This document shows positions 60,035 through 64,000 of a stretch of DNA of 64,000 nucleotides, one piece after another (the first letter of the stretch is position 1; each line of letters opens with the position of its first letter). Origin of the DNA: an uncultured Oscillospiraceae bacterium. GTDB lineage: Bacteria; Bacillota; Clostridia; Oscillospirales; Oscillospiraceae. The notes below the pieces were generated by a model, which saw only the letters and a list, made by a program, of their open reading frames with translations, had not been told where the DNA came from and did not search any database. The position numbers and the translations under genes are program-made. The DNA lies in the NCBI GenBank assembly GCA_934561175.1, contig CAKTFW010000004.1:6419-70418 (forward strand). The letters run 5' to 3'.

Positions 60035-61233
60035 TCTATTCCGTTGGACAGATCAACTTGTATCTGAAGTCTTTATTTGATCAGGATCCTCTGCTGCACA
60101 AGTTGTGCATGCGGGGCGAAATCAGCAACTATAAAATGTATCCCTCTGGTCACCACTATTTTTCATTAAAAGATGCTGATGGTGCAATGCGGTGTGTGAT
60201 GTTCCGCAGTAGCGCCGCACGGCTCCGATTTCGGCCGGAAAATGGAATGCAGGTTATTGTGACAGGGCGTGTTAGTGTTTTCCCCCGTGATGGGCAGTAC
60301 CAGTTTTACGCGGACACCATGACACCGGAGGGAATTGGCGATTTACATGTGGCCTTTGAGCAGCTGAAACGGAAACTGGATGCAGAAGGACTTTTTGATC
60401 TGGATCATAAGAAAAAGACTCCGCTTTATCCGCATCGGATTGCCATTGTCACTTCACCTGCAGGTGCAGCGGTGCGTGACATGCTGCGGATTCTTGGCAA
60501 GCGGTATCCGCTGAGCATGGTGCGGCTGCTGCCTGTTCGGGTGCAGGGAGCAGAGGCGCCTGCAGAGATTGCCGATGCGATTCGATATGCGAACCGGTAC
60601 GCGTTGGCGGATGTGCTGATTGTAGGGCGTGGCGGCGGCTCGATTGAAGATCTCTGGGCGTTTAATGACGAGCGGGTTGCAAATGCAATTTATGATTCTG
60701 CGATTCCAGTTGTTTCGGCAGTCGGACATGAACCGGATGTGACGATTTCGGACTATGTGGCAGATTTGCGGGCTGCAACACCCTCAAATGCGGCAGAACT
60801 GGTTGCGCCGGATCAAGCGGATTTACGGATGCAGCTGCGTGCACTGCAGAATCGACTGACGGGGGCAATGACAAAACAGCTGCATCTTTCCAGACAACAG
60901 CTGAAGTATTATGCGGATAACCGGGTGCTGCAAAATCCGGGAAACTATCTGCAGGACCGACGGATGGTGCTTGACGATGCGTGCCGTCGCCTCGCAGGTA
61001 ATATGCAGATCCTGCTGGATCGCAAAAAAAACGAATCTGTGCGGCTCGCCTCCATGTTGGACACCATGAGCCCGCTGAAGGTTCTCTCGCGTGGTTATGC
61101 GATTGCGGAGGACGCAGCTAGAAATGCATTAAAAACGGTACGGGCTGTCAGTCCAGGCGATTTGATTACTATTTGCTTAGCGGACGGTAGAATTCAGGCA
61201 AAAGCGGAAACAATTACGGAGGAATCGCAATGA
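60022..61233 (+). CDS. xseA: Exodeoxyribonuclease VII large subunit
   Basis: 403 residues. N-terminal OB fold (SVGQINLYLKSLFD, LCMRGEISNYK, SGHHYFSLKDADG), catalytic domain with VTSPAGAAVRDML, VGRGGGSIEDLWAFND, VGHEPDVTISDYVADLRA-type motifs, then a long coiled coil. Ends 4 bp inside xseB. Degrades single-stranded DNA with XseB. Confidence 0.97.
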   Translation: MEQMIYSVGQINLYLKSLFDQDPLLHKLCMRGEISNYKMYPSGHHYFSLKDADGAMRCVMFRSSAARLRFRPENGMQVIVTGRVSVFPRDGQYQFYADTMTPEGIGDLHVAFEQLKRKLDAEGLFDLDHKKKTPLYPHRIAIVTSPAGAAVRDMLRILGKRYPLSMVRLLPVRVQGAEAPAEIADAIRYANRYALADVLIVGRGGGSIEDLWAFNDERVANAIYDSAIPVVSAVGHEPDVTISDYVADLRAATPSNAAELVAPDQADLRMQLRALQNRLTGAMTKQLHLSRQQLKYYADNRVLQNPGNYLQDRRMVLDDACRRLAGNMQILLDRKKNESVRLASMLDTMSPLKVLSRGYAIAEDAARNALKTVRAVSPGDLITICLADGRIQAKAETITEESQ

Positions 61234-61469
61234 ATGAAAAATCCCAGAATTTTGAAGCAGCCATGGAACGGCTGGACGGCATTGTAAAGTCTCTGGAAAA
61301 AGGTGATGTACCGTTGGCAGATGCACTGAAGCTCTTTGAAGAGGGTACGGGGTTGGTCCGTCAGTGCAGTGAGCTCCTGGACACGGCAGAGCTGCAGGTT
61401 GTCAAGCTGATGAAGGATTTCGATGGATCACCGGTAGAAGTGGAGTTTGCAGATGACACATCAGTTTGA
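61230..61469 (+). CDS. xseB: Exodeoxyribonuclease VII small subunit
   Basis: 79 residues; FEAAMERLDGIVKSLEKGDVPLADALKLFEEG is the family signature (three-helix protein). AATTACGGAGG precedes its ATG, which overlaps the xseA stop. Confidence 0.95.
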   Translation: MNEKSQNFEAAMERLDGIVKSLEKGDVPLADALKLFEEGTGLVRQCSELLDTAELQVVKLMKDFDGSPVEVEFADDTSV

Positions 61470-62319
61470 ACAGATGCTGCTGGAAGATCAGCGGTTGATT
61501 GAAAACTATTTGAATAACTGTTTTACAGAAACGCTTCCACAGAAACGCTTGCTGGAATCCATGCGTTATAGCTTATTGGCCGGTGGAAAACGCATTCGGC
61601 CGGTATTGGTGCTGGAGTGGTGCCGCCTGTGCGGCGGATCAGAACAGGCGGCGCTGCCGCTGGCCGCTGCAGTGGAAATGGTGCACACATACAGCCTGAT
61701 TCATGATGATTTGCCCTGCATGGACAATGACGACTATCGCCGCGGCAAATTGACCAATCACAAAGTCTATGGTGAGGCGGGGGCAGTTCTTGCTGGAGAT
61801 GCACTTTTGACAGCTGCGTTTGAAACGCTGACGCAAGCGCCGCTTCCGGCTGCATATGTGGTAGATGCGGTGCGGATTTTGTCCGCTGCAGCGGGTGAGC
61901 GCGGCATGGTTGGCGGACAGGTTTTGGATGTCGGTGCCCATTCCGAAGCGGAGCTGCAGTTGATTCACAGCTTGAAAACCGGTGCGATGATTCGGGCGGC
62001 TGCCGTGCTTGGTGTCATTGCCGGCGGCGGGACGCCTGCGATTCGCGATGCCGCGGATCGTTATGCGGCAGCAATCGGGATGGCGTTTCAGATCCGGGAT
62101 GATCTTCTGGATGTATATGGCAATGCCGAAAAGATTGGAAAGTCGATTGGCTCCGATCAGGAAAACGAAAAATGCACATTTGTGACTGTGTATGGTGTAG
62201 AAGGCTGTGAGGAACGAATTGCAGCGCTGACGCGCCAGGCGCAGGAAGCGCTGGCGGCACTGCCAAATCACGAATTTTTGGATTGGTTGGCCGGTGCCTT
62301 GGCGGGACGGGAGAGATAG
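61453..62319 (+). CDS. ispA: Farnesyl diphosphate synthase (polyprenyl synthetase)
   Basis: 288 residues from ATG 61453 (GGAG 8 bp upstream), inside the xseB end. FARM is DDLPCMDNDDYRRG, SARM is RDDLLDVYGN; GGKRIRPVLVLE and GDALLTAAFE are also typical. It elongates isoprenoid diphosphates to FPP. Its place beside xseAB and OLE matches the OLE RNA neighbourhood in other Firmicutes. Confidence 0.96.
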   Translation: MTHQFEQMLLEDQRLIENYLNNCFTETLPQKRLLESMRYSLLAGGKRIRPVLVLEWCRLCGGSEQAALPLAAAVEMVHTYSLIHDDLPCMDNDDYRRGKLTNHKVYGEAGAVLAGDALLTAAFETLTQAPLPAAYVVDAVRILSAAAGERGMVGGQVLDVGAHSEAELQLIHSLKTGAMIRAAAVLGVIAGGGTPAIRDAADRYAAAIGMAFQIRDDLLDVYGNAEKIGKSIGSDQENEKCTFVTVYGVEGCEERIAALTRQAQEALAALPNHEFLDWLAGALAGRER

Positions 62320-62322
62320 CCT

Positions 62323-62766
62323 ATGAATTATGTCAGCTATCTCACGGGAAATAAAATCCTGAATGTCTCCATTTTGGCCTGGTTCACCGCACAGATTTTG
62401 AAGCTGATTCTTGTTGTGATCACCGAACGGCGCTTAGATTTTGGCCGTCTGACGGGATCGGGCGGAATGCCGAGCGCGCACTCTGCAGCGGTCTGTGCCT
62501 GTGCAGCCTCTATTGCAAAACTTTACGGCTATGCCTCACCTTATTTTGCAATTGCGGCGTTGATGGCAGTTGTGGTGATGTATGATGCTACCAATGTCCG
62601 GCGCGCGGCTGGAGAACAGGCAAAAGTTCTGAACTATATTATGGACAACTGGAAGGGAAAATCGCCGGAGTTTTTCGGCAAGCAGCTGAAGGAACTATTG
62701 GGCCATACTCCGCTGCAGGTTTTCTTCGGTGCGCTGCTTGGTATTGCAATGGGACTGCTCGTGTAA
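62323..62766 (+). CDS. Divergent PAP2 family protein (YuiD-like, DUF212)
   Basis: 147 residues, about four helices. GGMPSAHSAAVCACAASIA holds the PAP2-like acid-phosphatase His, and VMYDATNVRRAAGEQAKVLN the second conserved region. The enzyme's natural lipid phosphate is unknown; next to ispA, a polyprenyl phosphate is plausible (inference). The gene lies between ispA and the OLE RNA. Confidence 0.92.
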   Translation: MNYVSYLTGNKILNVSILAWFTAQILKLILVVITERRLDFGRLTGSGGMPSAHSAAVCACAASIAKLYGYASPYFAIAALMAVVVMYDATNVRRAAGEQAKVLNYIMDNWKGKSPEFFGKQLKELLGHTPLQVFFGALLGIAMGLLV

Positions 62767-62781
62767 ATTTTGAATACTCTC

Positions 62782-62810
62782 TTGTATATTCTGCATATAC
62801 ATGATAGAAT
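62782..62810 (+). promoter_or_regulatory. Sigma-A promoter of the OLE RNA
   Basis: TTGTAT 62782-62787, 17-bp spacer, TAGAAT 62805-62810, starting 16 bp after the PAP2 stop. Predicted start near 62817. Confidence 0.65.
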
Positions 62811-62816
62811 GGGTGC

Positions 62817-63440
62817 AGCGGCGCAGTATTCTAGTCAGAGTTGCCGGTTCCCAGGACGGGCCTAAAAATCCGTCAAAGGGCATATCGATGAAGTCCCTGG
62901 TGTCTGCTTTTTACGCCCAGTTTAGGGTGGATGCTGGGGGTTAAGGTTTGCGGGCGCATCTCAATGGCATGAGATACCCGACCCGCTTTCCGTGGAGACC
63001 CACTATTGTGCGTTGGCGAAGAAGAGCTCTTGAGGTGTCAATTGACCGCGTACGAAGCGGAGTGAAACCTGCATTGCGGTGCTCGTGTTAGTGCTGTGTG
63101 CAGAGTAGCCTGCCTTGCGTGGGCACGATCGGGGATGGGGAGTTACCCGCTCAGGCGCATGGCCATGTGTCTGTGGCGATATTGCCTTCTGAAACCGTGT
63201 CTGCAAAAGAGGATAAAGAATCGGCGTACCTGTTGTGGAAATCACCTAGACTGTCCTATGGAGCTGATAAGGGATTGCAGTGCGGACTAAGTGGCAATCG
63301 GGTATCTGTGAAGGCGACGCACAGACTGAGACTTCAAAGGGAAACCGCCTGACCGGCAACGGAAGGTAATCTCAGGGGAAAACCAACCCGACCTAAGCCG
63401 CAAAGTTAACTTTATCAGTTGCCGCTGCTTTTATCATTAA
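62817..63440 (+). ncRNA. ole: OLE RNA (ornate large extremophilic RNA)
   Basis: About 620 nt without a credible open frame, matching the ~610 nt of known OLE RNAs, between the nusB-xse-ispA cluster and OapA exactly as in Bacillus halodurans and some Clostridia. Helices visible: ccagg/cctgg (62851-62855, 62896-62900) enclosing gacgg/ccgtc (62855-62859, 62870-62874); gcggg/cccgc (62950-62954, 62982-62986) enclosing the hairpin atctca/tgagat (62958-62963, 62970-62975). G/A-rich, near-universal-looking segments (for example GGTTAAGGTTTGCGG at ~62940) fit a large structured RNA. OLE RNA with OapA forms a membrane RNP needed for cold, ethanol and Mg2+ tolerance in B. halodurans. Ends are approximate. 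Confidence 0.88.
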
Positions 63441-63453
63441 GTGGAGGGATATT

Positions 63454-64000
63454 TTGAAAGCGGATCATACAAAACCGTCTGGAAAAACGCAAAAGCGCTC
63501 GCGCTCCGGCGGAAAAGGCGGTTCGTTTTGGATCGTCTTTATTTTTATCTTTACGATTCTGCTCTCTGGTGTGTTTTCCTTTTTATCGCAGGAGCTGCTT
63601 CATCAGGCGGGGCTGGCGGCTGCTTTTATGATTTTGCTTGTCATTGTCATGACTGGTATTGTGTTTGACATTATTGGTGTTGCTGTGACGGCGGCGGACA
63701 GCAAACCATTTCACTCCATGGCCGCACAGAAAATTCCGGAGGCACCGGATGCATTGCGGCTACTGCGCAATGCAGACCGGGTCAGTAATTTTTGCAACGA
63801 TGTGATCGGAGACATCTGCGGTGTTATTTCTGGTGCGGCATCGGCAACCATTGCGACACGGGTTATTTTGAACTTTGAACTGCGGGCAGAGACAATTTTT
63901 CAGCTATTACTTTCTGCATTGGTGGCTGGGATCACAGTTGGTGGAAAGGCATTGGGGAAGTCTTTTGCGATCGGGCAAAGCAGTAGAATTGTCCATACAG
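63454..64000 (+). CDS. oapA: OLE-associated membrane protein OapA (3' end beyond window)
   Basis: TTG start 5 bp after GGAGGG, reading to the window end (182 codons, no stop). N-terminal basic tail (~1-25), helices at ~25-45 and ~52-75, and the conserved block FDIIGVAVTAADSKPFHSMA, LLRNADRVSNFCNDVIGDICG, and a later GGKALGKSFAIGQSSRIV after a membrane stretch. This matches OapA, the transmembrane partner that holds OLE RNA at the membrane. The start codon is TTG; no ATG is possible near it. Confidence 0.9.
   Translation, partial: MKADHTKPSGKTQKRSRSGGKGGSFWIVFIFIFTILLSGVFSFLSQELLHQAGLAAAFMILLVIVMTGIVFDIIGVAVTAADSKPFHSMAAQKIPEAPDALRLLRNADRVSNFCNDVIGDICGVISGAASATIATRVILNFELRAETIFQLLLSALVAGITVGGKALGKSFAIGQSSRIVHT

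Noticed and set aside
63003..63352. Short open frames in the gap before oapA
   Set aside because: No RBS, both strands, random composition; they overlap helices of the OLE RNA.
62817..63440. Group II intron, tmRNA, RNase P RNA or 6S RNA as identity of the large RNA
   Set aside because: No intron domain V or reverse transcriptase, no tag frame or tRNA-like ends, no RNase P core motif; gene neighbours fit OLE only.
1..64000. CRISPR arrays, insertion sequences, prophage, tRNA or rRNA genes
   Set aside because: No regularly spaced repeats, transposase or integrase motifs, or tRNA/rRNA sequences were seen on either strand.

Overview
This window is a contiguous piece of the chromosome of a spore-forming, Gram-positive anaerobe, most likely a clostridium of the Oscillospirales (Ruminococcaceae/Oscillospiraceae) type. 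The evidence is a complete spoIIIAA-AH operon, an FtsK/SpoIIIE translocase with TepA beside it, IreB, Asp23, YqeG, RsfS, MazF next to alr, a T-box in front of pheST, AGGAGG-type ribosome binding sites, frequent GTG/TTG starts and TTGACA-17-TATAAT promoters. I see no rRNA, tRNA, insertion sequence, prophage or CRISPR array. The gene content is almost entirely core housekeeping, and unusual features sit inside or between core genes.

Layout. 1-8.4 kb (+): partial ftsY, rph, rdgB, yhbY, a nadD-yqeK fusion, an LCP wall ligase, rsfS, leuS and rpsU. 8.5-12.5 kb: an orphan gene (-), then yqeG, an M24 peptidase, efp, an acidic zinc-ribbon protein and a phosphoesterase (+). 12.5-18.3 kb (-): an SH3/NlpC-P60 hydrolase, a small gene under an operator-like palindrome, ireB, pheT and pheS with a T-box leader. 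18.3-27.5 kb (+): nnrE/D, a lipoprotein, alr, mazF without antitoxin, two unknown genes, tepA, uppP and ftsK. The 27.48-27.75 kb gap holds a candidate small RNA. 27.7-35.8 kb: murC (-), cca and marR (+), then a minus-strand operon DUF5685-dnaJ-dnaK-mutY-thioesterase. 35.9-44.3 kb: gltX (-), trpS, tagO, mnaA and a LolA-like exported protein (+), a cluster of three small genes (-), yfcE and a decarboxylase-like pseudoenzyme (+). 44.3-52.4 kb: a small membrane protein and a Crp/Fnr regulator (-), leuCD, an aminotransferase, purB and secDF (+). 52.5-58.2 kb: a HAD phosphatase (-) and the spoIIIA operon (+). 58.2-64 kb (+): asp23, nusB, a TsaD-like protein, xseAB, ispA and a PAP2-like protein, then about 690 bp of non-coding DNA and a membrane protein cut by the window end.

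The most important element is that last gap. A structured non-coding RNA of about 620 nt lies between the nusB-xseAB-ispA cluster and a protein I recognise as OapA. Size, neighbours and internal helices identify it as an OLE (ornate, large, extremophilic) RNA with its membrane partner, and it has its own promoter. Other points of interest are the candidate C/U-rich sRNA downstream of ftsK, the DAP-decarboxylase-like protein that has lost its PLP lysine, the DUF5685/J-protein/Hsp70 operon, the palindrome inside a promoter spacer at 13.78 kb, and an inserted second tRNA-binding-like domain in PheT.
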